Shown: positions 1 through 10,268 of the stretch, piece after piece
Position numbering within the stretch: the stretch's first letter is position 1
Layout of the letters: the number at the start of each line of letters is the position of its first letter
Origin: Haematobacter massiliensis
GTDB taxonomy: Bacteria > Pseudomonadota > Alphaproteobacteria > Rhodobacterales > Rhodobacteraceae
Assembly: GCF_000740795.1 (NCBI RefSeq)
Contig: NZ_JGYG01000008.1
Coordinates: 62,001 to 126,000, forward strand
Direction: 5' to 3'
Length of the DNA stretch: 64,000 nucleotides
Notes under the pieces: generated by a model
Databases searched by the model: none
Seen by the model: only the letters and a program-made list of their open reading frames with translations
What the model was told of the DNA's origin: nothing
Translations under genes and position numbers: made by a program

Positions 1-2932
1 ACCGCGATATGCCCAGTTAGTTTAAGGGTGATAAATCCGTTCCCCGCTCGCGCGGGGATGAACCGGTCATACCTATGCCTTGCTGCCTCCCTCTTTACCG
101 TTCCCCGCTCGCGCGGGGATGAACCGAAATTCACCAATAAGAACACCCCTTGACACCCCCGTTCCCCGCTCGCGCGGGGATGAACCGGACCAGAGAAATT
201 CGCCAAACCATTCACCAGGCCGTTCCCCGCTCGCGCGGGGATGAACCGATGGTGCACCGAATACGTCTATGGACGGATGGCCGTTCCCCGCTCGCGCGGG
301 GATGAACCGAGATTGGGGCTAAGGTGGGGGATGTGGTGGAGCCGTTCCCCGCTCGCGCGGGGATGAACCGTCCAGCAGGACATTTGTAGCGAGTCAATGC
401 GCCCGTTCCCCGCTCGCGCGGGGATGAACCGGTGACAGGCCAGCGCTTCGATTGGCACCCCCGCCGTTCCCCGCTCGCGCGGGGATGAACCGTATTACAA
501 AACCCGTGATGGTCGGACGGTCGGCCGTTCCCCGCTCGCGCGGGGATGAACCGCGTGCGATGCATAATTCAACGAAACGCAAACGCCGTTCCCCGCTCGC
601 GCGGGGATGAACCGGAAGTCCGGTTGACCATAGGTTTCGCGTTCATCCGTTCCCCGCTCGCGCGGGGATGAACCGCTCAGCGAACTGATCGAGGCGATGC
701 AGCGCACCCGTTCCCCGCTCGCGCGGGGATGAACCGTTGCGTGATGCATCCCCGGATACCGGCGCTGACCGTTCCCCGCTCGCGCGGGGATGAACCGATG
801 CCGGCCCTTTTCGCCGCCTCTCCTTCGCGCCGTTCCCCGCTCGCGCGGGGATGAACCGCATCGCATCGACAACCAACCCAGCGCGCTTGTCCGTTCCCCG
901 CTCGCGCGGGGATGAACCGCTCCCGGACCGGATAACAGTTTTCTGGTGGGCCCGTTCCCCGCTCGCGCGGGGATGAACCGGACAAGCTGGCGCAGGTGCA
1001 GCTAATCGCACTCCGTTCCCCGCTCGCGCGGGGATGAACCGGTGTCCACGCTCGTCTATAGTCGCCGGGTAGGCCGTTCCCCGCTCGCGCGGGGATGAAC
1101 CGTAATACTCTCACGCCGCGATGCAGCATCAATCCCGTTCCCCGCTCGCGCGGGGATGAACCGGTGGACGTGCTGTTCTGCCCCCCGGATGCTCGCCGTT
1201 CCCCGCTCGCGCGGGGATGAACCGGCTCCATCCCTCCACAGTTTCTCCACTACGGACCGTTCCCCGCTCGCGCGGGGATGAACCGACACTAATGGATTCG
1301 ATGTCGGCTACGTCTCGCCGTTCCCCGCTCGCGCGGGGATGAACCGCGGACGTCAATTCGTCAATGGTGCATCTGGCACCGTTCCCCGCTCGCGCGGGGA
1401 TGAACCGCATAACTCCGCTAAATTCTATGAAAATGGAGACCGTTCCCCGCTCGCGCGGGGATGAACCGGTCTGTTCTCCGCTGCGTATTTGGCATGAGTA
1501 CCGTTCCCCGCTCGCGCGGGGATGAACCGCAGGGACTGGCAGAACGCCGTCCATATAGCGGCCGTTCCCCGCTCGCGCGGGGATGAACCGCGATTTGCTG
1601 AATTCGTCGCTAATGACCCCAACCGTTCCCCGCTCGCGCGGGGATGAACCGCCAATCGTAGCATTTCCCGGAAAAGACCAGATCCGTTCCCCGCTCGCGC
1701 GGGGATGAACCACGGTCGCAGACGCAGCCGCGCCGGTCCAGACCCCGTTCCCCGCTCGCGCGGGGATGAACCGGCGCACCGCTGCCCGCCCGCCTGACGT
1801 GCCGCCCGTTCCCCGCTCGCGCGGGGATGAACCGGCCCCGTCAGTCGTCTGGCGGGGCCGCCACGTCCGTTCCCCGCTCGCGCGGGGATGAACCGTCAAC
1901 GGTTTCCGGGACGAACGGTGGCTTCGGCCGTTCCCCGCTCGCGCGGGGATGAACCGCGGAAATAGAGGCAGCCGAACTGGCTGCTAAACCGTTCCCCGCT
2001 CGCGCGGGGATGAACCGGCAACCCAATACCGGGTGAATGTCTGGGCGCTCCGTTCCCCGCTCGCGCGGGGATGAACCGCGGCAGCAACGATCCGAAGATG
2101 CCGGATGGCTCCGTTCCCCGCTCGCGCGGGGATGAACCGACGTTGCCACCGGCTGGTTTTATACCACGCCCCCGTTCCCCGCTCGCGCGGGGATGAACCG
2201 CTTTCGGCGGCGGGTCGGGAGAGGCTCTTCGCCCGTTCCCCGCTCGCGCGGGGATGAACCGGCTTTCGACAGCTCGCTCGGGTCTTCGAGCCGCCGTTCC
2301 CCGCTCGCGCGGGGATGAACCGAGTTGACTTTCCTGCGCCTTTCTCCCCAGTCACCGTTCCCCGCTCGCGCGGGGATGAACCGAACCCGAGCCGCTTCGG
2401 ATAGCCGGGCACTTTCCGTTCCCCGCTCGCGCGGGGATGAACCCGGCACGGTGGGCAGCGAGCCGGTGACGATCTCCCGTTCCCCGCTCGCGCGGGGATG
2501 AACCGGCTCTCTTTAACACTAAGGGAGCTAGGTTGGCCCGTTCCCCGCTCGCGCGGGGATGAACCGACGGTCAGGCTTCCTCAACCAGATCAGCATCGCC
2601 GTTCCCCGCTCGCGCGGGGATGAACCGGACCGCGTGTCAGCGGATCGGCGAAGAGCAGCCCGTTCCCCGCTCGCGCGGGGATGAACCGGGCGCGCGCAAC
2701 CGGGACTACCTGACTTCTGACCGTTCCCCGCTCGCGCGGGGATGAACCGCAGTCATCAGTTGGCGGAGAACAGGCGGATGGCCGTTCCCCGCTCGCGCGG
2801 GGATGAACCGAACGCCAACTACACGGGTGGTGGTCTGAACACCCGTTCCCCGCTCGCGCGGGGATGAACCGGTGCGCGCCGGTGAGAGGGCGCTGTTTCG
2901 GGACCGTTCCCCGCTCGCGCGGGGATGAACCG
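1..2932 (+). CRISPR. Type I-E CRISPR array, leader-distal part
   Basis: A 29-nt repeat begins CCGTTCCCCGC and ends GGGGATGAACCG, with a 6-bp stem (CCCCGC/GCGGGG) around a TCGC loop. It recurs at an exact 61-nt period with 32-nt spacers. The first complete repeat is 37-65 and the last 2904-2932, giving 48 complete repeats. Bases 1-4 (ACCG) are the tail of a further repeat, so the array continues to the left. Repeat structure and the 5' handle ATGAACCG match the E. coli type I-E class, so transcription is rightward, the leader lies outside the window on the left, and the oldest spacers should be on the right. Two repeats have a changed last base: 1684-1712 ends CCA and 2416-2444 ends CCC. The last repeat is not degenerate. 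No cas gene is in the window. Confidence 0.97.
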
Positions 2933-3270
2933 CTGGGGACGTCGTCGTTCCGAAGGGATATGCGGTGGCGCCTGTCGATTTCGAAAAGGATCAGACGGTG
3001 AAGGTCACCCCTTGCTGACCGGGCTCTTTATCCAAAAGCAGAATTATACGGTGGGTCTGGCCAGGGTGGCGTCGGACGAGGCGTATTCCTGCCAGCTGGG
3101 GTCATGCTGGGCCTCACTCTGCTAATTCTGGGGAGGACGTAGTGCAGAATTCGCGATCTTGGGAAGCCGTTCAGCCAACCCCTATGCAGCTTGGGCAAGG
3201 CGCGCGTCGCGGCTGTCGGTTACGATTCCGCTACCTCGGGGAGACGTCCCGCAGGTACCGCCCATTAGGT
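2933..3270. other. Array-distal flank, no intact gene
   Basis: No complete gene is visible. Immediately after the last repeat a short open frame (about 2935-3018, plus strand) reads like the C-terminal end of a real protein: codons look coding-like, it contains VVVPKGYAVAPVDFEKDQ, and it ends at TGA. The frame has no start because it runs back into the repeat. The flank is not AT-rich, consistent with this being the leader-distal end. The remainder up to the permease gene shows nothing recognisable. Confidence 0.5.
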
Positions 3271-4713
3271 CTAGAAGCTTCCGAACCACGTTCCCAGCAG
3301 GATCACGGCGATCAGAGCCAGCAATGCGCCAATGACCGCGACCATGACGACATCGCGATAGCTCTGCCGGGCTGTGACGCCGCAGACCGACAGCAGCGTT
3401 ACCACAGCGCCGCTATGAGGGAGGCTGTCGAGAGTGCCGGCGCTCATGACCGCGACCCGGTGAAGCAGCTGCGGATCGATCCCGGCCTCGGCCGCGCGGG
3501 CGAGATACGTCGCCCCGAGCGCATCCAGCGCGATGGTCAGCCCGCCCGAGGCCGACCCGGTGAGCGCGGCAAGGATATTGGTCGCGACCGCCATCGACAC
3601 TAATGGCCCGCCGCCGATCCCCAGCACCCAGTCGCGCACAAGCCCGAAGGCCGGAAGCGCCGCCACCACCGCGCCGAAGCCGACCAGACTCGCTACCGCA
3701 AAGATCGGTAGGACCGAAGCATTGGCGCCCGCGTCCAGAGTATCGCGCAGGCGTGGCAGGCGGCGCCAGTTCAGGGCCACCGCTGTCAGGATCGCGGCCA
3801 TGAGCGCGACGGCGACCGACCAGACACCGCTGACCGCGCTGAGGGTGATGCCGCCCCAGCGCGGCTCCGCCAGCCAAGAAGCATCCATCCTCGGCAGGAT
3901 CACGAAGGACATCACCAGGTTGACGACGACCACCACCGTCAGCGGCAGCGCGGCGACCAAAGGGGCAGGGAGCGCCTCGCTTCGGTGGCCTTGGACGACT
4001 TCGGCTGGGTCGAATTCCTGGGTCGTGACCGCCCGTTCGCGCAACACCGGAGGGGCGACGGCAGGCGGGCGGGCGTCGGAAAATCCCTCTCCCCGGCCGC
4101 GCGCGATACGCTCTACTCTGCCCAGCCACCACAGCCCGAAGCCCAGCATGATGGCCGAGGCGATGATCCCAAGTCCGGGTGCGGCGAAGGGCGTGGTGCC
4201 GAAGAACGGCATCGGGATGGCATTCTGTATCGCGGGCGTGCCGGGCATGGCCATCATCGTGAAGGTGAAGGTGCCAAGCGCGATCGCGGGGGGCATCAGC
4301 CGCCGGGGAATGTCGGCGCGGCGAAACAGCGCCTCCGCCATCGGCGCCAGCACGAAGAGCGCGACGAAAAGACTGACCCCGCCATAGGTCAGCGCCGCCC
4401 CTGCCAGCACTACGGCGAGAATCGCACGCTCAGACCCCAGTCGGACGGTCAGAGTGTCGGCGATGGCGCGCACTGCGCCCGAATCCTCCATCACCTTGCC
4501 GAAGACCGCACCCAGCAGGAACAGCGGAAAGAACTGGCCGATGAACCCTGCCGCCGCACCCATGAAGGTCTGTGTCCAATGCGCCAGCAGCGGCTGGCCT
4601 GACAGCGCTGCAGCGCCAATCGCCGCGACGGGGGCCAGCAGCAGGACGCTCCATCCCCGATACGCAAAGGTGATCAGGAAGGCCAGCGCCAGAAGGATGC
4701 CGATCAATCCCAT
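3271..4713 (-). CDS. GntP-family permease
   Basis: 480-residue hydrophobic inner-membrane transporter of the GntP (gluconate/hydroxyacid:H+ symporter) family. About 12 membrane segments are evident, beginning at the N terminus (GLIGILLALAFLITFAYRG). Family-like segments include FFPLFLLGAVFGKVMEDSG, a Gly-rich YGGVSLFVALFVLAPMAEA stretch, and a C-terminal AALTGSASGGLTIALDA segment. Length is slightly above the usual 440-450 residues. The start lies 1 nt downstream of the stop of the patatin-like gene, so the two are probably co-transcribed from 5764. Substrate is not determinable from sequence; in alphaproteobacteria GntP members beside patatin-like hydrolases are often linked to 3-hydroxybutyrate use (inference). 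Confidence 0.85.
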   Translation of the reverse strand: MGLIGILLALAFLITFAYRGWSVLLLAPVAAIGAAALSGQPLLAHWTQTFMGAAAGFIGQFFPLFLLGAVFGKVMEDSGAVRAIADTLTVRLGSERAILAVVLAGAALTYGGVSLFVALFVLAPMAEALFRRADIPRRLMPPAIALGTFTFTMMAMPGTPAIQNAIPMPFFGTTPFAAPGLGIIASAIMLGFGLWWLGRVERIARGRGEGFSDARPPAVAPPVLRERAVTTQEFDPAEVVQGHRSEALPAPLVAALPLTVVVVVNLVMSFVILPRMDASWLAEPRWGGITLSAVSGVWSVAVALMAAILTAVALNWRRLPRLRDTLDAGANASVLPIFAVASLVGFGAVVAALPAFGLVRDWVLGIGGGPLVSMAVATNILAALTGSASGGLTIALDALGATYLARAAEAGIDPQLLHRVAVMSAGTLDSLPHSGAVVTLLSVCGVTARQSYRDVVMVAVIGALLALIAVILLGTWFGSF

Positions 4714-4714
4714 G

Positions 4715-5764
4715 TCAGATCCCGTCCAACAAAGTGTCGAGGTTGATCGACGGACGCGTGCCGATATTGTCGCCGTTCCTTTGCAGGAAGTCTTCGGCGG
4801 CAGCGCGGCCGTGATCGCGCAGCCAATACAGGAAAGTGCGATCGGCGTTCATCTTGGAGGAATGGTCCAGCCCGATCATCACGCTGTTGTCCACCATATG
4901 CACCCGCATCCGCGCCCACCGCGCGCCCTCGCCATTGCCTGGATCGGCAACCTGGCGCAGCAGCGCGATCATCCGCAGTTCCTTAAGCGTCGCTGCGTTG
5001 AATGACACCTCGTTCAGCCGGTTCAGGATTTCCGATGCCGTGCGCGGCACACCGGGGCGCTCGACCGGATTGATCGGGATCAGGATCGTGTCGTCACTGT
5101 CGACCTCTCGCACCAAGGGTGTCAGGGTCGGGTTGCCGGAATAGCCGCCGTCCCAGTAACTCTCACCGTCGATCTCCACCGCCTGAAACACCGTAGGCAG
5201 ACAGGCGGAGGCCATCACCACCTCGGGCGTCAGTTCGGCATTGCGGAAGACACGTCCGCGGCCGGTGCGCACATTGGTGGCAGTGACGAAAACCTTAATC
5301 GGCGCGACACGCAGCCGGTCGAAGTCGATCACCTGATGCAGAACCCGTGCCAGAGGGTTCAGACCCGCCGGGTTCGTCACATAGGGCGAGAAGACCCGCG
5401 AACCCATTTCCATCGCCACGTAGACGGGAGAATGCGACAGAGACCAGTCGCCAAGCGCCATGCCCACAGGGCTGGCCTGAAACGGACTGAAGCGAGCAGC
5501 ATCGGCGACGAAATCCCAGAAAGCCGCCAATGCCTGCCGCGCGCCCTCGGCCCCGCCTGCGGCATGGCCATCGGCCAGAACCGCCGCGTTCATCGCGCCC
5601 GCGGAAGTGCCCGAAACCCCCGCGATCGTCAGCCAGTCCTCCTCGAGCAGCCGATCAAGCACACCCCAGGTGAAGGCGCCATGCGAGCCGCCGCCCTGCA
5701 GCGCGAGATCGACCGGCAGCCGGGCGCTGGAGCGGGCTCTTGTTCCACGAGAGGGTCTGGCCAT
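4715..5764 (-). CDS. Patatin-like phospholipase family protein
   Basis: 349 residues with the patatin Ser-Asp dyad motifs. The oxyanion loop GGGSHGAFTWG lies near residues 25-35, the nucleophile elbow GTSAG near 54-58, and the catalytic Asp in DGGYSGNP near 210. The C-terminal half resembles the DUF3734-type extension found on many alphaproteobacterial patatins. The enzyme should hydrolyse acyl esters, either phospholipid or short polyester; the substrate is unknown. It is the first gene of a two-gene minus-strand unit with the GntP permease. A 6-bp inverted repeat (CCTCGT/ACGAGG) lies just upstream of the start. Confidence 0.85.
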   Translation of the reverse strand: MARPSRGTRARSSARLPVDLALQGGGSHGAFTWGVLDRLLEEDWLTIAGVSGTSAGAMNAAVLADGHAAGGAEGARQALAAFWDFVADAARFSPFQASPVGMALGDWSLSHSPVYVAMEMGSRVFSPYVTNPAGLNPLARVLHQVIDFDRLRVAPIKVFVTATNVRTGRGRVFRNAELTPEVVMASACLPTVFQAVEIDGESYWDGGYSGNPTLTPLVREVDSDDTILIPINPVERPGVPRTASEILNRLNEVSFNAATLKELRMIALLRQVADPGNGEGARWARMRVHMVDNSVMIGLDHSSKMNADRTFLYWLRDHGRAAAEDFLQRNGDNIGTRPSINLDTLLDGI

Positions 5765-6377
5765 GGGTCATCCTCGTTTCACACGAGGTGATCCTACCAC
5801 GCCCTAAAGGTTTATCAACGCCCGATTGCTGCAGCGCGGCAAAGGCCCTTGACGGTCGGCCAGGCGCCAGACCCGAGGCCGGGCGCGTGCTTCCGAAACG
5901 CGATCAGAGGATCAACGGTCTGTCCGGGGACCGGGCATATGGGCAGGCGGGGAGGGGGTGGAAACCATGCTCCGCCCGATGAGCAGCCAGCGCGTAGCAA
6001 GGGCGAGCTTCCCTTTGGACACGGGTTCGACCGCCTGCCATATACCCGCCCGGCCAAGCCGAAGGCCCGCCTGCGGTATTTGCGGTCTGAGCCATGCCGG
6101 TCGCGGGATGCTGCGGCCACTCTGCCGAAAGTGCTTGCCTGTTCGCCCCTGTCACGCACCTGATGCGACGATGCAATCGGGCAAGGCCGACCCAGCCCAG
6201 AACACCGGGGTTCCCGCATGATCGGTGGCCCTCCCGTCATCCGACAAGGGCCGCGTCACCAGAGACGGCGTTGCTTGCTTCGAAGCCGATTTCCGTCGCT
6301 GCCTGCGGCTCGCCTTCTGGGGCATTCTGGCGCTGGCCTCCGCGCCGTGGCAAGGAAGGCGGCCCCGAAGTGGCTCA
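5765..6377. other. Non-coding or decayed stretch
   Basis: About 610 nt between two minus-strand genes. Several open frames exist because of high GC content, but none shows a family motif, a ribosome binding site or a convincing codon pattern. It should hold the promoter of the patatin-permease unit near its left edge. Nothing else was recognised. Confidence 0.4.
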
Positions 6378-8957
6378 TCAGGCGGGCAGCGCCTCCCGCC
6401 TGCGCCGCAGTTGCAGCGCGGCGATCCCGGCCGTCGCCGCCAGCGCCGCCAGCGTCGGCCAGAGGGGTGAGGGCTGCTCTGCCCGCACCAGAACCCCGGT
6501 CACGTCCAGTCCGGGTTCCAGCCCGATGCGCGCGGCGTAGGAGCCGAAGTTGACCGGCCCGATGCTCAGCCCATCGCCCAGCGGCACCACAGACAGGCCG
6601 TTGGCGCGCAGCCGCTCCGCCGCAGATCCCTCCGGCGTGCGCAGGTTCACGGTCTTCGACACCTCGTCGCCCATCAGGTCGAACCCCTCGACTGTGAAGC
6701 GGAACTGCGTGCCCGCCGGCGCCTCCTCCAGCAGTTGCATGAACTCCTCCGCGGGGCGCAGCTCATAGGGGGCGGCGATCTGGTTCAGCCACCAGTCCGG
6801 GCGGAAGAGCGTGAAGCAGATCACCAGCAGCGCCAAGCTTTCCCACCAGCGGCTCCGCGTCACGAACCAGTTCATCGTCGCGGCGGCAAAGAGCAGGATC
6901 GCCACCAGCGCCGTGAAACAGAGCCAGATCGTCTCCGGCCAGGAATGCACGTCCATCAGCAGCATCGCGGGGTTGAAGATGAAGACGAAGGGCAGGATCG
7001 CGGTGCGCATAGAATAGACCCAGCCCTGGTTGCAGGTCTTGATCGGATCCTCACGGCTGATCGCGGCGGCGGCGAAGCCAGCCAGCCCGACCGGCGGGCT
7101 GATATCGGCCATGATGCCGAAGTAGAAGACGAAGAGATGCACGGCGATGAGCGGGATGGTCATCCCCGCCTCCGACCCGATGGTGACGACGACCGGCGCC
7201 ATCAGCGAGGCGACGAGAATGTAATTCGCCGTCGTCGGAATCCCCAGCCCGATGATCAGGCTGATGATCGCCACCATGATCAGCATGACGATGACATTGC
7301 CGCCGGAGATCACCTCCACGAATTCCGTCATCATCAGGCCGAGGCCGGTCAGCGTCATCGTGCCCACCACCACGCCGGAGACGGCGGTGGCGACCGCGAT
7401 GCCCACCATGTTGCGCGCCCCGGCCTCCAAGCCCTGCCAGAGGTCGCGGCCCGCCTCGCGCGCCGCAGGGGCGGGGTCGGCACGGCGGAACATCGCTACC
7501 AGCGGCTTGCGCGTCGCGGTCATGGCGATGATGGTCAGCGTGCCCCAGAAGGCAGAGAGGCCGGGCGACATCATCTCCACCGTCAGGCACCAGAGCAGCA
7601 CCACGATGGGGATCAGGAAATCCAGCCCCGTGCGCGCCACGTCCCAGGCCAGCGGCAGTTGCAGGATCGGCTGGTTGGGATCGTCCACCGCCAGATCCGG
7701 GTGGCGCGCGGAATAGGCGATGCAGGCGACATAGAGCGCGAGCCCCGCCAGGCCCATCAGCCAGGGCGCCGCTGGCCCCGCCAGCGCCTGAATGCCGTTG
7801 ATACCCCAGTAAAGCGCCGCGATCACCACGATGGAGCCGGAAATGCCGAGGCCGAAGCGGATCAGCCGGTGGCGCGGCGGCAGCGGCGTGGCGGGGATCG
7901 GCTTTGCCCCGATCTTCACCGCCTCCAGATGCACGATGTAGAGGAGCGAGAGATAGGAGAAGATTGCGGGCAGGAAGGCATGGCGCAGCACCTGACTGTA
8001 GGGGATGCCGACATATTCCACCATCAGGAAGGCGGCAGCACCCATCACCGGCGGCATGATCTGCCCGTTGATGGAGGCGGAGGCCTCGATGGCGCCTGCC
8101 TTGATGCCGGACAGCCCGGTGCGCTTCATCAGCGGAATGGTGAAGATGCCGCCCGACACCACGTTCGACACCGAAGACCCGGAAACGACCCCGTTCATTG
8201 CCGAGGAGATCACCGCCACCTTGGCCGGCCCGCCGCGCAGATGGCCGAGTAGCGCGATGGACATCTGCATCATCCAGTTGCCCGCGCCCACCTTGTCCAG
8301 CAGCGTGCCGAAGAGCACGAAGAGGAAGACGAAGCTCGACGACACGCCGAGCGCCACGCCGAAGACGCCCTCCGTGGTCAGCCACATGTGGTTGACGAAT
8401 TTCGCCAGCGAGGCGCCGCGGTGCTGGATCACCTCCGGCATGTATTGCCCGCCGAAGATATAGACCACGAAGCAGAGCGACACGATCACCATCGGCAGGC
8501 CGAGCGACCGCCGCGTCGCCTCCAGGAGCAGCACGAAGCCGAGGATCCCGGTGATGAGGTCGAGCGTCGTGGGCTGTCCCGGACGGGCGGCCAGTTCGGC
8601 ATAGAAAAGCCACAGATAGGCGCCGCAGAACGCCCCCACCGCCGCCATCAGCCAGTCCTGCAAAGGCACCCGGTCGCGCGGGGACCGGGCCAGCGCCGGA
8701 AAGGCGGTGAAGGCCAGGAACATGGCGAATCCGAGGTGGATCGCCCGCGCCTGCGTGTCGTTCAGCACGCCGAAACCCAGCATGAAGGGCAGGGGGGAGG
8801 CATACCAGAGCTGAAAGAGCGACCAGCCCACCGCCACCAGCGAGAGCGCCATCGCGGCGGCGCCGACGGGATGGCGCCCGCCGGTATCGGCCTCTGCCAC
8901 CATCTGTTCCAGTTCGGCGAAATCCGGCTCGTTCGCCGGGATACGGCTGGCTGTCAT
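6378..8957 (-). CDS. TRAP transporter fused permease (4TM+12TM), TAXI type
   Basis: 859-residue inner-membrane protein fusing the small DctQ-like and large DctM-like TRAP permease domains, as is usual for TAXI-type systems. The first about 220 residues hold the small-subunit-like helices. The large domain follows with GVVSGSSVSNVVSGGIFTIP, ASINGQIMPPVMGAAAFLMVE and LIIGLGIPTTANYILVASL, all typical of the fused family. The last about 150 residues form a soluble extension resembling DUF3394, followed by one terminal hydrophobic segment. It works with the TAXI binding protein at 9297-10268, which lies 339 nt upstream on the same strand; a strong hairpin sits in that gap. Confidence 0.95.
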   Translation of the reverse strand: MTASRIPANEPDFAELEQMVAEADTGGRHPVGAAAMALSLVAVGWSLFQLWYASPLPFMLGFGVLNDTQARAIHLGFAMFLAFTAFPALARSPRDRVPLQDWLMAAVGAFCGAYLWLFYAELAARPGQPTTLDLITGILGFVLLLEATRRSLGLPMVIVSLCFVVYIFGGQYMPEVIQHRGASLAKFVNHMWLTTEGVFGVALGVSSSFVFLFVLFGTLLDKVGAGNWMMQMSIALLGHLRGGPAKVAVISSAMNGVVSGSSVSNVVSGGIFTIPLMKRTGLSGIKAGAIEASASINGQIMPPVMGAAAFLMVEYVGIPYSQVLRHAFLPAIFSYLSLLYIVHLEAVKIGAKPIPATPLPPRHRLIRFGLGISGSIVVIAALYWGINGIQALAGPAAPWLMGLAGLALYVACIAYSARHPDLAVDDPNQPILQLPLAWDVARTGLDFLIPIVVLLWCLTVEMMSPGLSAFWGTLTIIAMTATRKPLVAMFRRADPAPAAREAGRDLWQGLEAGARNMVGIAVATAVSGVVVGTMTLTGLGLMMTEFVEVISGGNVIVMLIMVAIISLIIGLGIPTTANYILVASLMAPVVVTIGSEAGMTIPLIAVHLFVFYFGIMADISPPVGLAGFAAAAISREDPIKTCNQGWVYSMRTAILPFVFIFNPAMLLMDVHSWPETIWLCFTALVAILLFAAATMNWFVTRSRWWESLALLVICFTLFRPDWWLNQIAAPYELRPAEEFMQLLEEAPAGTQFRFTVEGFDLMGDEVSKTVNLRTPEGSAAERLRANGLSVVPLGDGLSIGPVNFGSYAARIGLEPGLDVTGVLVRAEQPSPLWPTLAALAATAGIAALQLRRRREALPA

Positions 8958-9296
8958 GGTCTGATCCCTGTGGATGCCGGAAGGCCCGGCGCGGCCGCAT
9001 TCGCGGTCCGGTTGGGGGAAGGCGGCCCCCGCGGGGCCGCCCGCGGGGCAGGGCCGGGCGGAACGATGCTGGCCGCTGGCCGCCCCGGTCTGGGCGGTTG
9101 GACGTCCGTCCGGGGGCGGGCAGAGGGCGCGGCCTCCGGGGGGTGGTGCAACGCCTGACGGATGCCCATCCGCGGACAGAGGCCGCGAAGGTCAGGTCGG
9201 CGCGCGAAGGTCAGGTCGGTCGCCGGTCAGGAGCGCGAGATGACCACCCGGTCGGGCATCGCGAGCCATCGGGCGCCGATCAGGGCACCCGGCGGA
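8958..9296 (-). promoter_or_regulatory. Intercistronic region with GC hairpin and tandem repeat
   Basis: The 339-nt gap between the TAXI binding-protein gene and the permease gene holds a perfect 9-bp inverted repeat (GGCGGCCCC at 9021-9029, GGGGCCGCC at 9033-9041) with a 3-nt loop. It also has two copies of a 17-nt sequence beginning CGCGAAGGTCAGG (9184-9200 and 9203-9219). No U-tract follows the hairpin on the minus strand. A plausible role is mRNA stabilisation or attenuation that makes more binding protein than permease; this is inference. Confidence 0.5.
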
Positions 9297-10268
9297 TCAC
9301 TGGAGCCAGCCCTTTTCCTTGTAGTATTTCGCGGCGCCCGGATGCAGCGGGGCGGAGAGCCCGTCCGTTACCATCTTTGCCGGGTCCAGATGCGCCAGAG
9401 CCGGATGCAGCGCCTTGAACTCGTCGAAATTGTCGAAGACCGCCTTGGTCACGGCATAGACCGTATCCTCCGGCGTATCGGCGGAGGTGATGACGGTCGC
9501 CAGAACGCCGTAGGTTTCCACGGGATCGGGGTTGCCGTTGTACATGCCGCCAGGGATCGTCGCCTTGGCGTAGTAGGAATTCGCCGCCACCAGCTTGTCC
9601 ACCGCCTCGCCGGTCAGCGCCACCAGCTTCGCGCCGCAGGTGGTGGTCGGATCCTGGATGTTGGCGGAAGGATGGCCCACGCCGTAGAAGAAGCCGTCGA
9701 TCTTGCCGTCGCAGAGCGCGGGGCCATGCTCATCGGCCTTCAGCTCCGAGGCCAGCGAGAAATCTGCCAGCGTCCAGCCAAGTGCGCCGAGCAGCACCTC
9801 CATCGAATTGCGCGTGCCGGAGCCAGGGTTGCCGACGTTGAATCGCTTGCCCCTGAAATCTTCGAACGCCGTCACCCCCGCATCGGGATGAGCCAGCACG
9901 GTGAAGGGCTCTGGGTGAAGGGAGAAGACCGCGCGCAGCTTGTCATTCGCGCCGGTGTCCTTGAAGGCGCCTGCGCCGTTCAGCGCGTTATACTGCACGT
10001 CCGACTGCGCCATGCCGAAGTCCAGCTCGCCCGCCTTGATCGCGTTGGCGTTATAGGCGGAGCCGCCGGTGGATTCGACCGAACAGCGCAGCCCATGCGT
10101 GGCGCGGTCCTTGTTCACCAGCCGGCAGAGCGCGCCGCCCGCGGCGTAGTAGACGCCGGTGACGCCGCCGGTGCCGACGGTGACGAATTTCTGCTGGGCC
10201 AGCGCGGGCAGGGCGGTGGCCCCCATCAGCAGCGCCAGGGCACAGCCCATCAGGCGGGTGCGGGTCAT
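9297..10268 (-). CDS. TAXI-family TRAP solute-binding protein
   Basis: 323-residue periplasmic binding protein with a clear signal peptide ([20 protein letters not shown], then PALAQQ). The mature start [20 protein letters not shown] is the hallmark TAXI-family N terminus. Later segments [19 protein letters not shown] and [16 protein letters not shown] are also characteristic. TAXI proteins usually bind small carboxylates or amino acids such as glutamate. The start overlaps the stop of the BKACE gene by ATGA (10265-10268), placing it in the same minus-strand operon. Confidence 0.95.
   Translation of the reverse strand: MTRTRLMGCALALLMGATALPALAQQKFVTVGTGGVTGVYYAAGGALCRLVNKDRATHGLRCSVESTGGSAYNANAIKAGELDFGMAQSDVQYNALNGAGAFKDTGANDKLRAVFSLHPEPFTVLAHPDAGVTAFEDFRGKRFNVGNPGSGTRNSMEVLLGALGWTLADFSLASELKADEHGPALCDGKIDGFFYGVGHPSANIQDPTTTCGAKLVALTGEAVDKLVAANSYYAKATIPGGMYNGNPDPVETYGVLATVITSADTPEDTVYAVTKAVFDNFDEFKALHPALAHLDPAKMVTDGLSAPLHPGAAKYYKEKGWLQ

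Noticed and set aside
212-2449. Minus-strand open frames of 60-256 residues rich in FIPARAGNG, VHPRASGER and SSPRERGT
   Set aside because: These are translations of the CRISPR repeats; the 61-nt period cycles through three frames. Not proteins.
2933-3270. CRISPR leader at the right end
   Set aside because: The flank is not AT-rich and repeat orientation (handle ATGAACCG at the 3' end of the repeat on the plus strand) places the leader on the left.
6735-8252. 505-residue plus-strand open frame
   Set aside because: Antisense to the fused TRAP permease; its composition is His/Arg/Asp-rich, typical of a high-GC shadow frame.
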